Part shown: positions 1 to 8,265 of the stretch, piece after piece | Layout: each line of letters opens with the position of its first letter | Position numbering within the stretch: the first letter of the stretch is position 1 | NCBI RefSeq assembly: GCF_900114255.1 | Contig: NZ_FOSL01000004.1 | Span: forward strand, 62,001 to 126,000 | DNA: 64,000 bases | Reading direction: 5' to 3' | Source: Neomesorhizobium albiziae | GTDB lineage: Bacteria; Pseudomonadota; Alphaproteobacteria; Rhizobiales; Rhizobiaceae | Notes under the pieces: model-generated | Database searches by the model: none | Seen by the model: the letters and a program-made list of their open reading frames with translations, nothing else | Told to the model about the DNA's origin: nothing | Position numbers and translations under genes: made by a program

Positions 1-145
1 CCCAGTCGCCGTCGCCATCCTTGGCGGCTGCATAGGTCACGCAATCCTTGTCGGCAGCCAGATCGGTATAGACGCTGGAAATCTCGCCGCCACGGGCAGC
101 GGCGGTGAGACCGGCCACGGCAAGCACGATCAGGAATCCGCGCAT
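1..145 (-). CDS. Small secreted protein, N-terminal part only (cut by window edge)
   Basis: The reading frame begins with an ATG at 145 and runs off the left edge, giving about 48 residues. It opens with a short hydrophobic signal peptide (MRGFLIVLAVAGLTAAARG), so the product is probably exported. After it comes ISSVYTDLAADKDCVTYAAA, then an Asp/Gly-rich stretch (DGDGDW). I do not recognise the family from this fragment. A purine-rich stretch lies just upstream of the ATG. The rest of the gene is outside the window. Confidence 0.6.
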   Translation of the reverse strand, partial: MRGFLIVLAVAGLTAAARGGEISSVYTDLAADKDCVTYAAAKDGDGDW

Positions 146-176
146 CGGTTGCCTCCGTTGGATCGAGGCAAATCCT

Positions 177-243
177 AGAGCATTTTGCAGCCAGGTGGAA
201 TCACCTGGCGTCCGCATAAATGCGGCAAAACAAATAGTTAGAG
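177..243. repeat. Intergenic palindromic repeat, family C, copy 1
   Basis: A roughly 67-bp unit running from AGAGCATTTTGCAG to TTAGAG. It contains two short hairpins: CCAGGTG-GAAT-CACCTGG, then CCGCA-TAAA-TGCGG. A second copy lies at 44866..44931. There the first stem reads CCAAATG-GAAT-CATTTGG, so both arms changed together. The unit ends five bases before the stop codon of the degenerate yggU gene. It looks like a non-coding, structure-bearing intergenic element. Confidence 0.7.
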
Positions 244-247
244 TGCG

Positions 248-561
248 CTAGCCGCCAATAAGGTCCGCGATCTTGGCGGCGAGCTCTTGCGCATCGCCGT
301 TGAGATGCAGCGTCTTTAGCCGCGATGCGTCGCCGCAGACCAGCGCGCGACATCGCGCTTCGGCAGGCCGAGCCATCTGGCGATAAGCTTTTCAAGCGCA
401 GCGTTGGCGGCGCCGTTTTCCGGCACGGCGCGGACGCGGGCCTTCAGATGGCGTGAGCCTCGGCAGCGGTCCCGATGCCTTCAACGGCATCGCTGGAGGA
501 TTTCGGCGTCAGCCGGACATAGACATCCGCGGCGAGGCCGGAAGAACCGGTCCGCCGGCAT
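248..561 (-). pseudogene. Degenerate DUF167/YggU-family gene with three frameshifts
   Basis: A DUF167 protein can be rebuilt only by changing frame three times. The pieces are MPADRFFRPR; then ADVYVRLTPKSSSDAVEGIG, which ends in a TGA; then HLKARVRAVPENGAANAALE (continuing to KRDVA), which ends in a TAA; then LVCGDASRLKTLHLNGD and a tail ending DLIGG and TAG. The segments are in the expected family order, including the ARVRAVPENGAANAALE and SRLKTL signatures. The ATG lies five bases after the yggT stop, the common yggT-yggU arrangement. The breaks do not fall in homopolymers, so I favour true decay over sequencing error, but the latter cannot be excluded. Confidence 0.75.
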
Positions 562-566
562 CTCCG

Positions 567-857
567 TCAGAGGACGGCGGGCGCGATGGTGTTGAGGATG
601 AACTGCCGGATGAAGAAAATGATCAGCAGCAGGATGATCGGCGAAATGTCGATGCCGCCGAGATCCGGCAGCAGGCGCCGGATCGGCCGCAAAGCCGGTT
701 CGGTGACGCGAAAGAGCGAGTTGCCGATCGTCATCACCACCTGGTTGCGCGGATTGACGACGTTGAATGCGTAAAGCCAGGAAAAGATCGCCGATATGAT
801 GATCAGCCACCAGTAGATGTCGAGCGCCAGAACGAGTGTCTGGATAAGAGCGAGCAT
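567..857 (-). CDS. YggT family integral membrane protein
   Basis: A 96-residue protein with two hydrophobic segments (about residues 4-25 and 68-92), matching the two-helix YggT family. Typical family features are the Asn/Pro-containing loop (NVVNPRNQ) and the [20 protein letters not shown] stretch between the helices. I chose the ATG at 857 because AAAGGAGAC precedes it at good spacing; the open frame extends further upstream but gives an unlikely Arg-rich leader. The exact role of YggT proteins is unsettled; links to membrane shape, K+ and osmotic stress have been proposed for relatives. It is followed directly by the broken yggU. Confidence 0.85.
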   Translation of the reverse strand: MLALIQTLVLALDIYWWLIIISAIFSWLYAFNVVNPRNQVVMTIGNSLFRVTEPALRPIRRLLPDLGGIDISPIILLLIIFFIRQFILNTIAPAVL

Positions 858-915
858 GCCGGTCTCCTTTAGAGCGCCGCGCGTCCCCTGCCGCGCAAAG
901 GGACGCTCTAACATT

Positions 916-935
916 GGAATCGACGCATCGATTCC
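916..935. repeat. Short perfect hairpin upstream of yggT
   Basis: GGAATCGACGCATCGATTCC forms an 8-bp perfect stem (GGAATCGA/TCGATTCC) with a CGCA loop. It lies about 60 bases upstream of the yggT start. It has no T-run, so it is unlikely to be an intrinsic terminator; it is probably another small intergenic palindrome. Confidence 0.45.
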
Positions 936-1068
936 AGCTATCGGCCGATGCGTTGGTCCCGCGACATGTAGCCAACGCCCGGCGCTGCGGCAAGGGCTGT
1001 GGCATCTCGTGCGTCTTCTGCTTGACAGGCTGGGGCGGCCCACACTAAATGCGCCGCATCCGTTGGAC

Positions 1069-1144
<76 letters not shown>

Positions 1145-1450
1145 ACGGATCGACCCTTCCCCGATATTAAAAGCACGTGCCAATAGCGCCGATGCTTTTC
1201 GCCCCCCGGGAATCGCATCGGCGCCAAGCCACCCGGCCAGAAGCATTGGGTGACCGCGGTCATAATACACTTGTTAGTGGAATGTAGAAGGGAGCCGGCT
1301 AACAATCTTTTGACGAGAAAGATCCATGATTCCTCGTATTGCGTGTGCCCGAGCCGCCAGTCCGCACCGCAACGGCGCCCAACCGCGCCTTGTCTTTGAT
1401 GCCTGGGGCTGTCAGTTTCCCGACGCGATTCTTGTCCGGATTTTCTCCCC
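1145..1450. other. Intergenic region between tRNA-Ala and xthA; no gene seen
   Basis: About 306 bases without a convincing coding frame. The minus-strand frame that crosses the tRNA is the familiar antisense-tRNA artefact. It probably holds the xthA promoter, but I cannot place it with confidence. Confidence 0.5.
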
Positions 1451-2257
1451 ATGCCGTTTTCCATTGCCACCTGGAACATCAACTCCGTGCGCCTCAGGCT
1501 GCCGATCGTCGAGAGGCTGCTCGCTGAGCAATCGCCGGACGTGCTTTGCCTGCAGGAAACCAAATGTCCGGACGAGCTGTTTCCTGCGGAGGCCTTCCAC
1601 AAGCTCGGCTACGAACACGTCGCATTCGCCGGCCAGAAGGGATACCACGGTGTGGCCACCATTGCGCGCCGGCCACTGGAGGTTTTCGAGCGGCGGCGCT
1701 TCTGCAAGATGGAGGACAGCCGCCACATCTCGACCCGCATCGAGGCCGGCGGCAAGTCGATCCTGCTGCACAATTTTTATGTGCCGGCGGGCGGCGACGA
1801 ACCCGATCCGGAGCGAAACTGGAAATTCCGCCACAAGCTCGACTTCGTGCAGGAAATGAACGAAGTCCGCGCCGAATGGAGCGACAGTTCGGCTTCGGTG
1901 CTGGTTGGCGACTTGAACATCGCGCCGCTGGAAAACGACGTCTGGTCGCACAAGCAATTGCTGAAGGTGGTCAGCCACACACCGGTCGAGACCGAAAATT
2001 TCGAGGCGATGCGCAAGGCAGGCAACTGGGTCGACCTGATGCGGCATGTCGTGCCGGCCGACCAGAAAATCTACACATGGTGGAGCTACCGCGCCGCCGA
2101 CTGGGAACTGTCGGATCGCGGACGCCGCCTCGACCATATTTGGTCGTCACAGAACATTGTCGGCGATCTCAAGGGCATTGAGGTGCTGCGTGCCGCCCGG
2201 GGCTGGGAACGCCCTTCGGATCACGTCCCGGTAATTGCTAGGTTCGGGTGGGAGTAG
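1451..2257 (+). CDS. xthA: Exodeoxyribonuclease III (AP endonuclease)
   Basis: A 268-residue member of the ExoIII branch of the endonuclease/exonuclease/phosphatase fold. It acts in base-excision repair, cutting at abasic sites and removing blocked 3' ends. Metal-binding and catalytic motifs are visible: TWNINS near residue 9, LCLQETK (Glu36), VGDLNIAP around residue 152, and [10 protein letters not shown] at the C terminus, holding the catalytic Asp-His. Length is normal for the family. The start gives the usual [12 protein letters not shown] beginning; the Shine-Dalgarno is weak. The gene faces the cyclic-nucleotide-binding gene convergently, 42 bases away. Confidence 0.93.
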   Translation: MPFSIATWNINSVRLRLPIVERLLAEQSPDVLCLQETKCPDELFPAEAFHKLGYEHVAFAGQKGYHGVATIARRPLEVFERRRFCKMEDSRHISTRIEAGGKSILLHNFYVPAGGDEPDPERNWKFRHKLDFVQEMNEVRAEWSDSSASVLVGDLNIAPLENDVWSHKQLLKVVSHTPVETENFEAMRKAGNWVDLMRHVVPADQKIYTWWSYRAADWELSDRGRRLDHIWSSQNIVGDLKGIEVLRAARGWERPSDHVPVIARFGWE

Positions 2258-2299
2258 AGAAGAGAGAGTAGCGAGTAGTAGGCATTTCACTATTCACTC

Positions 2300-2752
2300 T
2301 CACGAAAATTTCGGCGACAGCTTTTCGATGCTCTCGACCAGCCTGACCAGGTCGTTCGAGACGCGCCGATGCAGCGCGATCGCCACGTCCGGATATTCCT
2401 CGAGTATGCGGCGGAAGAGCTTGCGGTTGAGCCGCATCACCTCGGCGTCGGTCTCGGCATAGGCGCCGGTCAGCCGGTCGGTGTCGGAGATCAGCGCCAT
2501 TTCGCCGAGCAGCGCTCCAGGGCCCACGGTGGTGATTACAGTGCGCTCGCCGTCGCGGTCGCGGTAAAGGCTGATGCTGCCCCGCGCCACGACGTATGCC
2601 CCATCGGCCCGCACCCCCTCCGGGTAAAGCTCGCGGCCGGCCGCCAGCCGGACGCTCTCCGCCCCGAAGGCCAGCAGGCGCAATTGCTCCTGGGTGAATC
2701 CCTCGAACAGGTCCACGCCGGCCAGCACGCGGATATCGTCATCCAGCGACAT
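2300..2752 (-). CDS. Cyclic-nucleotide-binding domain protein without a DNA-binding domain
   Basis: A 150-residue protein made almost wholly of a CRP/cNMP-binding beta-roll. It has the LFEGFTQEQLRLLAFGAESV entry, the GPGALLGEMALISDTDR phosphate-binding cassette, and an alpha-helical tail. The helix-turn-helix of CRP/FNR regulators is absent, so this is probably a stand-alone sensor or binding protein. I chose the ATG at 2752 (MSLDDDIRVLAG) as the domain starts there; a longer upstream frame adds an Arg-rich leader. It lies downstream of the cenR-like gene on the same strand after a 200-base gap, so co-transcription is possible but unproven. Confidence 0.8.
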   Translation of the reverse strand: MSLDDDIRVLAGVDLFEGFTQEQLRLLAFGAESVRLAAGRELYPEGVRADGAYVVARGSISLYRDRDGERTVITTVGPGALLGEMALISDTDRLTGAYAETDAEVMRLNRKLFRRILEEYPDVAIALHRRVSNDLVRLVESIEKLSPKFS

Positions 2753-2956
2753 GGATCTCGGCTCTGGCCTGTTCGGGACGCCGCAAATGCGCAAGCGCCG
2801 CGTGATCACGCCCGGCCGTTACGTGCCGGCGGGCGCACGACCCTCGATTTCCATCGGTCGGAACGGCGCGCGAAAAGGCGCGGATCATTGGCAGGCGTCC
2901 CCGGTTTATGATGCTGGCTCCTCCCTCGGAATGCGGCCCACCCTCCGCAAATCAGT

Positions 2957-3640
2957 TTATGGAACCAGTTTGTATCCGCCGCTTTCTGTCACAAGAATTT
3001 CCGCATTGGAAGGATCGCGTTCGATCTTCTGCCGTAAGCGGTAAACATGGGTTTCGAGCGTGTGCGTGGTGACCCCGGAGTTGTAACCCCACACTTCCTC
3101 CAGAAGCACGTCTCGGGTGATCACCTTCTGGTCGGCCCGATACAGATACTTGATGATCGAGGCCTCCTTCTCGGTCAGCCGCACCTTGCCGCCGCGCTGG
3201 TCGATCAGCAGCTTCTGGCTTGGCTTGAACGTGTACGGCCCCACCGAAAACGTCGCATCCTCGCTCTGCTCGTGCTGGCGCAACTGGGCGCGGATGCGGG
3301 CGAGCAGCACGGCGAAGCGGAAGGGCTTCGTCACATAATCGTTGGCGCCGGCTTCGAGGCCGAGGATCGTGTCGGAATCGGTGTCGTGGCCTGTCAGCAT
3401 GATGATCGGCGCCTTGTAGCCGCCCTTGCGCAGGATTTTCACCGCCTCGCGACCATCCATGTCCGGTAAGCCCACATCCATGATCAGCAGATCGATCAGG
3501 CCGCCCCTCGCCGCAGCGACCCCTTTTGCCGCAGTCGTTTCCTGCAGGACGTCAAACTCTTCGTAAAGGGACAGTTGCTCGACCAGGGTGGTGCGCAGAT
3601 CGTCGTCGTCATCGACCAGCAGGATCGTCCGTGATGTCAT
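2957..3640 (-). CDS. cenR: OmpR-family response regulator, CenR-like
   Basis: A 227-residue two-domain regulator. The receiver (about 1-120) has the acidic pocket VDDDDD, phospho-acceptor Asp55 (LLIMDVGLPD), Thr83 (MLTGH) and Lys105 (VTKPFRF). The C-terminal winged helix includes RLTEKEASIIKYLYRA and GVTTHTLETHVYRLRQKIE. The wording of these stretches matches what I know of CenR, the essential envelope-integrity regulator of Caulobacter and Rhizobiales; assignment to CenR rather than another OmpR regulator is inference. No sensor kinase lies beside it, as expected for CenR. It is divergent from an L,D-transpeptidase gene. Confidence 0.78.
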   Translation of the reverse strand: MTSRTILLVDDDDDLRTTLVEQLSLYEEFDVLQETTAAKGVAAARGGLIDLLIMDVGLPDMDGREAVKILRKGGYKAPIIMLTGHDTDSDTILGLEAGANDYVTKPFRFAVLLARIRAQLRQHEQSEDATFSVGPYTFKPSQKLLIDQRGGKVRLTEKEASIIKYLYRADQKVITRDVLLEEVWGYNSGVTTHTLETHVYRLRQKIERDPSNAEILVTESGGYKLVP

Positions 3641-3806
3641 GTCTCAATCCGTTGTTTCAAAAGAAAAATACAGTTGACCCGCCCCCGTTTATGCGGAACG
3701 TGACCGGCGGTACAGCCAATCACGGTGATTTGCTTTGGCGATCGGATCATACTCCAAAAAACGTGAGCGCAATGGGGCGCAGGCAAAAAACCGGAACGGT
3801 ATTGGA

Positions 3807-4322
3807 TTGCTGACGGTGCGGGCGCGGCCCGGCCACCCTTCGCAAGGGCTAATGAATGTCGCAGGCACGGTGTTTCCATGCGCGCTCGGGCGCGGCGGCA
3901 TCACCGCCAACAAGCGCGAGGGCGACGGCGGCACTCCGCTCGGCGCCATGCGCATTCTGTCTGGCTATTTTCGCGCCGACCATTTTATAGGAGCGCGGCG
4001 CACCAGGCTCGCCATGGCGCCGATCTCGGCGACGCTCGGCTGGTGCGAGGTGCCCAACGACCGCAACTACAACCGCCCCGTCGCCATACCTTACGGCGCC
4101 AGCCACGAACGCATGCTGCGCGAAGACCGGCTTTACGATGCCTGTATCGTGCTCGACTGGAACATTTCGCCGCGCCGGCGGGGCCGCGGCAGCGCCATCT
4201 TCTTTCACCTGGCGCGCGAGGGATGCACACCGACGCAAGGCTGCGTGGCAGTCAGCGTCGCCGTAATGCGCCGCCTGCTGCCCAGACTTTCCGGGCAGAG
4301 CGTGCTTTGCGTCATGCGGTGA
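3807..4322 (+). CDS. L,D-transpeptidase catalytic-domain (YkuD) protein
   Basis: About 171 residues consisting almost only of an L,D-transpeptidase domain. The active-site signature reads HLAREGCTPTQGCVAVS, with the catalytic Cys and its His; REGDGGTPLG near the N terminus is also typical. Such enzymes make or edit 3-3 crosslinks in peptidoglycan, or attach proteins to it. No signal peptide is apparent, so the cell location is uncertain. The start is uncertain: no ATG fits the domain boundary. I used TTG at 3807 (LLTVRARPGH), with GTG 3816 as alternative. It is divergent from the cenR-like gene. Confidence 0.75.
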   Translation: MLTVRARPGHPSQGLMNVAGTVFPCALGRGGITANKREGDGGTPLGAMRILSGYFRADHFIGARRTRLAMAPISATLGWCEVPNDRNYNRPVAIPYGASHERMLREDRLYDACIVLDWNISPRRRGRGSAIFFHLAREGCTPTQGCVAVSVAVMRRLLPRLSGQSVLCVMR

Positions 4323-4398
4323 TTTTTTCGGCCCTGGAAACCTTGGCCAAGGCTTCATCCGCCAACGATTGGATTGACCACCACGACAAAGCCACTGT

Positions 4399-4423
4399 CG
4401 CCCCGGCGGTTGCCGCCGGGGCG
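4399..4423. terminator. GC-rich hairpin between convergent genes
   Basis: CGCCCCGGCGG-TTG-CCGCCGGGGCG forms an 11-bp perfect stem between the L,D-transpeptidase gene and the DUF1127 gene, which converge here. There is no clear T-run, so termination is inferred from position and stem strength. A second small hairpin (CGGCCCTTCGGGCCG) follows at about 4458-4472. Confidence 0.5.
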
Positions 4424-4479
4424 CTGGATTTAGTGGAACGGGCCCCGTGTGGCGGCGGCCCTTCGGGCCGATCCGTCCT

Positions 4480-4710
4480 TCACAGCCGCGAGCGGAATTC
4501 ATCCAACCGCAATTTGCCGATCTCGCGGTCGACAATCGCCGCGATGTCGCGGCGGCGGATACCGATGTCACGCAGTTCGCGGTCGTCGAGGCGGTACAGG
4601 TCGTCCACCGCCTGGCGCCTCTTTTCGCGTTTATGGAAGAAATCCACGATCCAGGCGAAAAGCGACGGTGCCGGCTTGGCCTGGAGGTTGATGTCGGTGC
4701 AGTAGGTCAT
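4480..4710 (-). CDS. DUF1127 domain protein
   Basis: A 76-residue basic protein with the DUF1127 core: RRQAVDDLYRLDDRELRDIG followed by IRRRDIAAIV. DUF1127 proteins in Rhizobiales are short, arginine-rich, and in some cases linked to RNA metabolism or phosphate responses; the role of this one is unknown. I chose the ATG at 4710 (MTYCTDINLQAKP), preceded by AAAGGCAAAGACC, over a longer upstream frame. It is divergent from a LysR regulator, with a repeat-rich A+T-rich region of 119 bases between them. Confidence 0.82.
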   Translation of the reverse strand: MTYCTDINLQAKPAPSLFAWIVDFFHKREKRRQAVDDLYRLDDRELRDIGIRRRDIAAIVDREIGKLRLDEFRSRL

Positions 4711-4753
4711 GGTCTTTGCCTTTAAAAAGAATTTGAAGCTTAAGACAGAGTTC

Positions 4754-4808
4754 AAAACTACTGCATTGAATGGCTACGCAAAAACGAGTAGTTTTCACTG
4801 CATCGAAT
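4754..4808. promoter_or_regulatory. Likely operator region between DUF1127 and LysR genes
   Basis: A perfect 9-base inverted repeat, AAAACTACT at 4754-4762 and AGTAGTTTT at 4787-4795, is interleaved with a direct repeat, ACTGCATtGAAT at 4760-4771 and ACTGCATcGAAT at 4797-4808. The two direct repeats start 37 bases apart. The region is much richer in A+T than its surroundings and sits between two divergent genes, one a LysR regulator. That is the usual place for a LysR-type binding site; the assignment is inferred. Confidence 0.5.
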
Positions 4809-4829
4809 ACTTTTATTTGAAGATAACCC

Positions 4830-5747
4830 ATGCTTCGCATCCCCGGCACGCGCGCCCTGCAGGCCTTTGAGGCTGCGGGCCGTCACCTGAACTTCACGCG
4901 TGCCGCCAATGAGCTGCACCTGACGCCGGCTGCGATCAGCCATCAGATCAAGGAATTCGAGGATCAGTTGGGCGTCGAACTGTTCCACCGAACCAGCCGC
5001 ACCATGCGGCTGACGGCATCCGGCGAGGTGTTGTACGAGGCTACGATCGAGGCGCTTGCCGGTCTGACACACGCGGTTTCGCGGGCCCGCAAATTGACGC
5101 GCGGTTCATCGCTGCTGAAGGTTACGGTCCCCGCGGAGTTTGCTGCCAAGTGGCTGATGCGGCGTATCGACGGCTTCAAACTGGCCTGGCCGGACATCGA
5201 GCTCCGCTTCGACATTTCCAATGAAATGCGCGATCTGGAAGTTGACGACGTGGATGTCGCCATCCGGTTTGGCTCCGGCAAATACCCCGGCCTCCACGTC
5301 GACCGGCTGTTCGACAATGTCGTCATCCCGGTGTGCAGCCCCCGGCTGCTGAAATCCGGACCACCGATGACCGGGCCGCGCGATCTGTTCCGGCACACGC
5401 TTGCCCATATCGAATGGTCCCGCCAGGGCGTGACCTGGCCGAACTGGCGCATGTGGATGGCGGCTGCCGGCGTCGACGATTTCGACGACAGCCGCACGCT
5501 GGTTTTCAACACCTCGAACGACGCCTTGCAGGCCGCGATTGACGGGTCTGCGGTGACGCTCGCCGATTTCGCCATGGTGGCCAACGATCTCTCCGAGGGC
5601 CGGCTGGTGCGCCCGTTCGAACTCGGCATCAAGGTTGCCCGGGAGTTCGCCTATTTCCTGGTCTACCCGGAAAGTATGGCCGACGATCCCCGCATCATAG
5701 CCTTCCGGACCTGGATCCTTGAGGAAGCGGCAAAGACGCTGGTCTGA
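4830..5747 (+). CDS. LysR-family transcriptional regulator, GcvA-like
   Basis: A 305-residue LysR regulator. The N-terminal helix-turn-helix contains LHLTPAAISHQIKEFEDQLG and LFHRTSR, and the opening RIPGTRALQAFEAAGRHLNF is the form seen in the GcvA subgroup. The effector-binding domain follows from about residue 90. GcvA itself controls glycine cleavage, but this subgroup is large and no target gene is nearby except the divergent DUF1127 gene, so the regulon is unknown. The ATG is preceded by GAAGATAACCC. LysR regulators often repress their own gene and act on the divergent neighbour. Confidence 0.85.
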   Translation: MLRIPGTRALQAFEAAGRHLNFTRAANELHLTPAAISHQIKEFEDQLGVELFHRTSRTMRLTASGEVLYEATIEALAGLTHAVSRARKLTRGSSLLKVTVPAEFAAKWLMRRIDGFKLAWPDIELRFDISNEMRDLEVDDVDVAIRFGSGKYPGLHVDRLFDNVVIPVCSPRLLKSGPPMTGPRDLFRHTLAHIEWSRQGVTWPNWRMWMAAAGVDDFDDSRTLVFNTSNDALQAAIDGSAVTLADFAMVANDLSEGRLVRPFELGIKVAREFAYFLVYPESMADDPRIIAFRTWILEEAAKTLV

Positions 5748-5767
5748 GAGAGGTGGGCGTTAACGGA

Positions 5768-6421
5768 TCAGGCGAAACGCCACACGGTGGTGCGTTTCAC
5801 TTCCGCATCTTCCAGGGCGCGGGTAACCGGCACCTCATAGACAGCCATCGCGGTCAGACGCTGCCGGGGCAGGTACGACCGTCCGGGGTCGCCTACGAGG
5901 ATATAGGCGCCGCGTTTTGCCAGCCGTTCGAACCACGGTGTGAGACGCTCGGCAAACGGCTTTTCATAAAAGACATCGCCGGCAAGAACGACGTCCCAGC
6001 CGCCGTCGGTATCGATTTGGTCGGCAGCGGTGAAATCCAGCTGAACGCCATTGGCTTTCGCATTGAGGGCGATGGCCGCCGCGCAGAACGGGTCGATATC
6101 GGCCGCCAGCATCGAGGCCGCGCCGGACTTGGCCGCGGCGATGCCGACCAGACCCGAACCGGAGGCGAAATCCAGGACACGCTTGCCGCGCACGTTCGAA
6201 GGATTGTCGAGGACATAGCGCGCCAATCCCTGACCGCCGGCCCAGGCAAAGGCCCAGAAGGGCGGCGGCAGGCCGATTTCTTCGAGTTCTTCCTCAGTCT
6301 TCTGCCAAAGGCCGTGGGCCTCGTCGGCAAGATGCAACCGGATTTCGGGCACGTGCGGCGGCGACATCACAGCCGTGTTTTCGAGGATGAATTTTTCCGC
6401 GCCTTCCGGCGAAATCCTCAT
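5768..6421 (-). CDS. METTL20/ETFB-KMT-like protein lysine methyltransferase
   Basis: A 217-residue class I SAM-dependent methyltransferase. The motifs are FWAFAWAGGQGLARYVLDNP, then VLDFASGSGLVGIAA (SAM-binding motif I), then AADIDPFCAAAIALNAKANG, then GDVFYEK. This is the pattern of the METTL20 family, whose bacterial member from Agrobacterium methylates lysines of the electron-transfer flavoprotein beta subunit and ribosomal protein L7/L12. Transfer of that activity here is inference. It is the last gene of the tsaD-gpsA-yciI-EVE run, five bases after the EVE gene stop. Confidence 0.75.
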   Translation of the reverse strand: MRISPEGAEKFILENTAVMSPPHVPEIRLHLADEAHGLWQKTEEELEEIGLPPPFWAFAWAGGQGLARYVLDNPSNVRGKRVLDFASGSGLVGIAAAKSGAASMLAADIDPFCAAAIALNAKANGVQLDFTAADQIDTDGGWDVVLAGDVFYEKPFAERLTPWFERLAKRGAYILVGDPGRSYLPRQRLTAMAVYEVPVTRALEDAEVKRTTVWRFA

Positions 6422-6426
6422 TCCGC

Positions 6427-6852
6427 TCAGGGCGCCGGGTCAAGGCCACCCATGCGGCAGACCTCTTTCCACTCGGCCGGCGTCACCGGCTGGACGGAGA
6501 GCCGCCCAAGCCGCACCAGCGCCATCTCGGAGAGCTTCGGGTTTGCCTTGACCTGTTCAAGCGTCGGCGGGTTCGGCACATCGCGCACGGCGCGGATATC
6601 GACGCACTCCCAGCGCGGGTCATCGGTGGTGGAATCGGGATGGGCAAGCGCGCAGACCTCGGCGATGCCGACGATGTCGAGCCCCTCGTTGGAATGATAG
6701 AAGAAGCCGAGATCGCCGATCTGCATGGCGCGCATATTGTTGCGGGCGGCATAGTTGCGCACCCCGTCCCACTCGGCGCCTGCTTTTCCTTTGGCCTTCA
6801 GCATCTCGAAGGAGAATTTGAACGGTTCGGATTTGAACAGCCAGTAGTTCAT
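6427..6852 (-). CDS. EVE domain protein (DUF55, thymocyte nuclear protein 1-like)
   Basis: A 141-residue single EVE domain. Family features are the start MNYWLFKSEPFKFSFEML, EWDGVRNYAARNNMR, GDLGFFYHSNEG and the WK near the C terminus. EVE domains are PUA-like modules; some bind modified bases. No partner domain is fused here and its target is unknown. The ATG at 6852 is chosen because the family begins with the Trp-rich stretch. Confidence 0.87.
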   Translation of the reverse strand: MNYWLFKSEPFKFSFEMLKAKGKAGAEWDGVRNYAARNNMRAMQIGDLGFFYHSNEGLDIVGIAEVCALAHPDSTTDDPRWECVDIRAVRDVPNPPTLEQVKANPKLSEMALVRLGRLSVQPVTPAEWKEVCRMGGLDPAP

Positions 6853-6885
6853 GCGAAATCCTTCCAAAGCAGGCCTGTCGCCGGT

Positions 6886-7182
6886 TTAGCCGTTTGCCGG
6901 ATTGTTGAAAACCCAGTTCCACGGACGGATATCGACCGAAGCGAACAGTCCGGCCTTGGCGTAAGGATCAGCATCGGCCAGCGCCTTGGCCGCCGCCTGA
7001 TCGGCGGCTTCGATCACCACCAGGCTGCCGTTCGGCTTGGCGTCGGCGTCGAGAAAGGGGCCGGCGAATTTCAGTGTGCCCTTTGCGTTGAGATCGTTGA
7101 GGAAGGCGACATGGTCGGGCCGGGCGCCGAGCCGCACCTGCAGGTGGCCAGGCTTGTCGTTGCAGATGAGCGCAAAGAGCAT
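6886..7182 (-). CDS. YciI-like protein
   Basis: A 98-residue YCII-family protein. It shows the MLFALICNDKPGH start, HVAFLNDLNAKG with a central His, and the end segment ADPYAKAGLFASVDIRPWNW. Related proteins include dehalogenase-like and hypothetical members; the function is unknown. The ATG has a good upstream AAAGGA. It lies between gpsA and the EVE gene on the same strand. Confidence 0.85.
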   Translation of the reverse strand: MLFALICNDKPGHLQVRLGARPDHVAFLNDLNAKGTLKFAGPFLDADAKPNGSLVVIEAADQAAAKALADADPYAKAGLFASVDIRPWNWVFNNPANG

Positions 7183-7275
7183 TGTGGAAATCCTTTCCGA
7201 AATGACCGTATTTTCTGGTTGGATTTGATGGATCGGAACCTGTTTTCGCGAAAACGGATCGATTTCCGGCCTTCG

Positions 7276-8265
7276 TCAATCCGTCTCGCTTTTCAAAGGC
7301 CGCGACATCAATTCCGCGACCGCATCGCGGATGCTGATCTCGCCGTTCAGGATACGGTCGACCGCGCTGACGATGGGAGCCTCGATATTCCGCTCGCGAG
7401 CGATGCTTGCGGCAATGCCTGCGGTGGCGACACCTTCCGCCAACGGCCTGCCGGCAAGGTCCTCCCCTCGTCCGAGCGCCAGACCATAGGCGAAATTGCG
7501 CGACTGGCCGGACCCGCAGGTCAGCACCAGGTCGCCCAACCCGGATAGGCCCATCAGCGTTTCCGGCTGGGCGCCGAAGGCGGCGGCGATGCGCCGCAAC
7601 TCGACAAACCCGCGGGTTACCATGGCTGCCTGGGCGCTGGCGCCGAAACCCGACCCGATCACCGCGCCGGCGGCGATCGCCAGCACATTCTTCAGGGCGC
7701 CGCCGATCTCGACGCCGACCAGGTCGTCTGAGGAGTAGCAGCGGAAGTACGGCGCCGTCAGCTTTCCGGCGAGGTCCGCAGCCAGGTCGCCATTGCGGGC
7801 GGCAACGACGACTGCCGTCGGCAGCCCGGCGGCGACATCGGTGGCGAAGCTCGGGCCGGACAATGCCGCGACCGGGTTGTGCGGCAACAGTTCCTCCGCG
7901 ACCGAGGAGAGCAGCCGGCCGGTGTCGCGTTCGATGCCCTTGGCGCAAAGCACCACCGGGACGCCTTGCCGGATCTTGCCTTGGACCACGGCAAGCAAGG
8001 CGCGCAAGGTCTGGGCGGGCGTCACGGCAAGCACGATGTCGGCGCCATCGGCGGCAGCCGCCAGATCGGTGGTCGCGGCGATGCCCTCGGCAAGTTTCAG
8101 GCCCGGCAGATAGCGCGGATTCTCGCGGCGGGTATTGATAGCCTCGACCGTTTCGGCGTCGCGGGCCCAAAGCCGCGCATCGTGGCCGGCGCGACGCGCC
8201 GCGCAGGCGAGTGCAGTGCCCCAGGCGCCTCCGCCGAGCACAGTAATGACGATGTCACCGCTCAT
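7276..8265 (-). CDS. gpsA: Glycerol-3-phosphate dehydrogenase [NAD(P)+]
   Basis: A 329-residue cytosolic enzyme that reduces dihydroxyacetone phosphate to sn-glycerol 3-phosphate for phospholipid synthesis. The Rossmann motif [12 protein letters not shown] is at the N terminus. Conserved segments [34 protein letters not shown], and [10 protein letters not shown] with the following SRN match the family. Length is normal. Its ATG overlaps the tsaD stop by four bases (ATGA), so the two are translationally coupled. Confidence 0.96.
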   Translation of the reverse strand: MSGDIVITVLGGGAWGTALACAARRAGHDARLWARDAETVEAINTRRENPRYLPGLKLAEGIAATTDLAAAADGADIVLAVTPAQTLRALLAVVQGKIRQGVPVVLCAKGIERDTGRLLSSVAEELLPHNPVAALSGPSFATDVAAGLPTAVVVAARNGDLAADLAGKLTAPYFRCYSSDDLVGVEIGGALKNVLAIAAGAVIGSGFGASAQAAMVTRGFVELRRIAAAFGAQPETLMGLSGLGDLVLTCGSGQSRNFAYGLALGRGEDLAGRPLAEGVATAGIAASIARERNIEAPIVSAVDRILNGEISIRDAVAELMSRPLKSETD

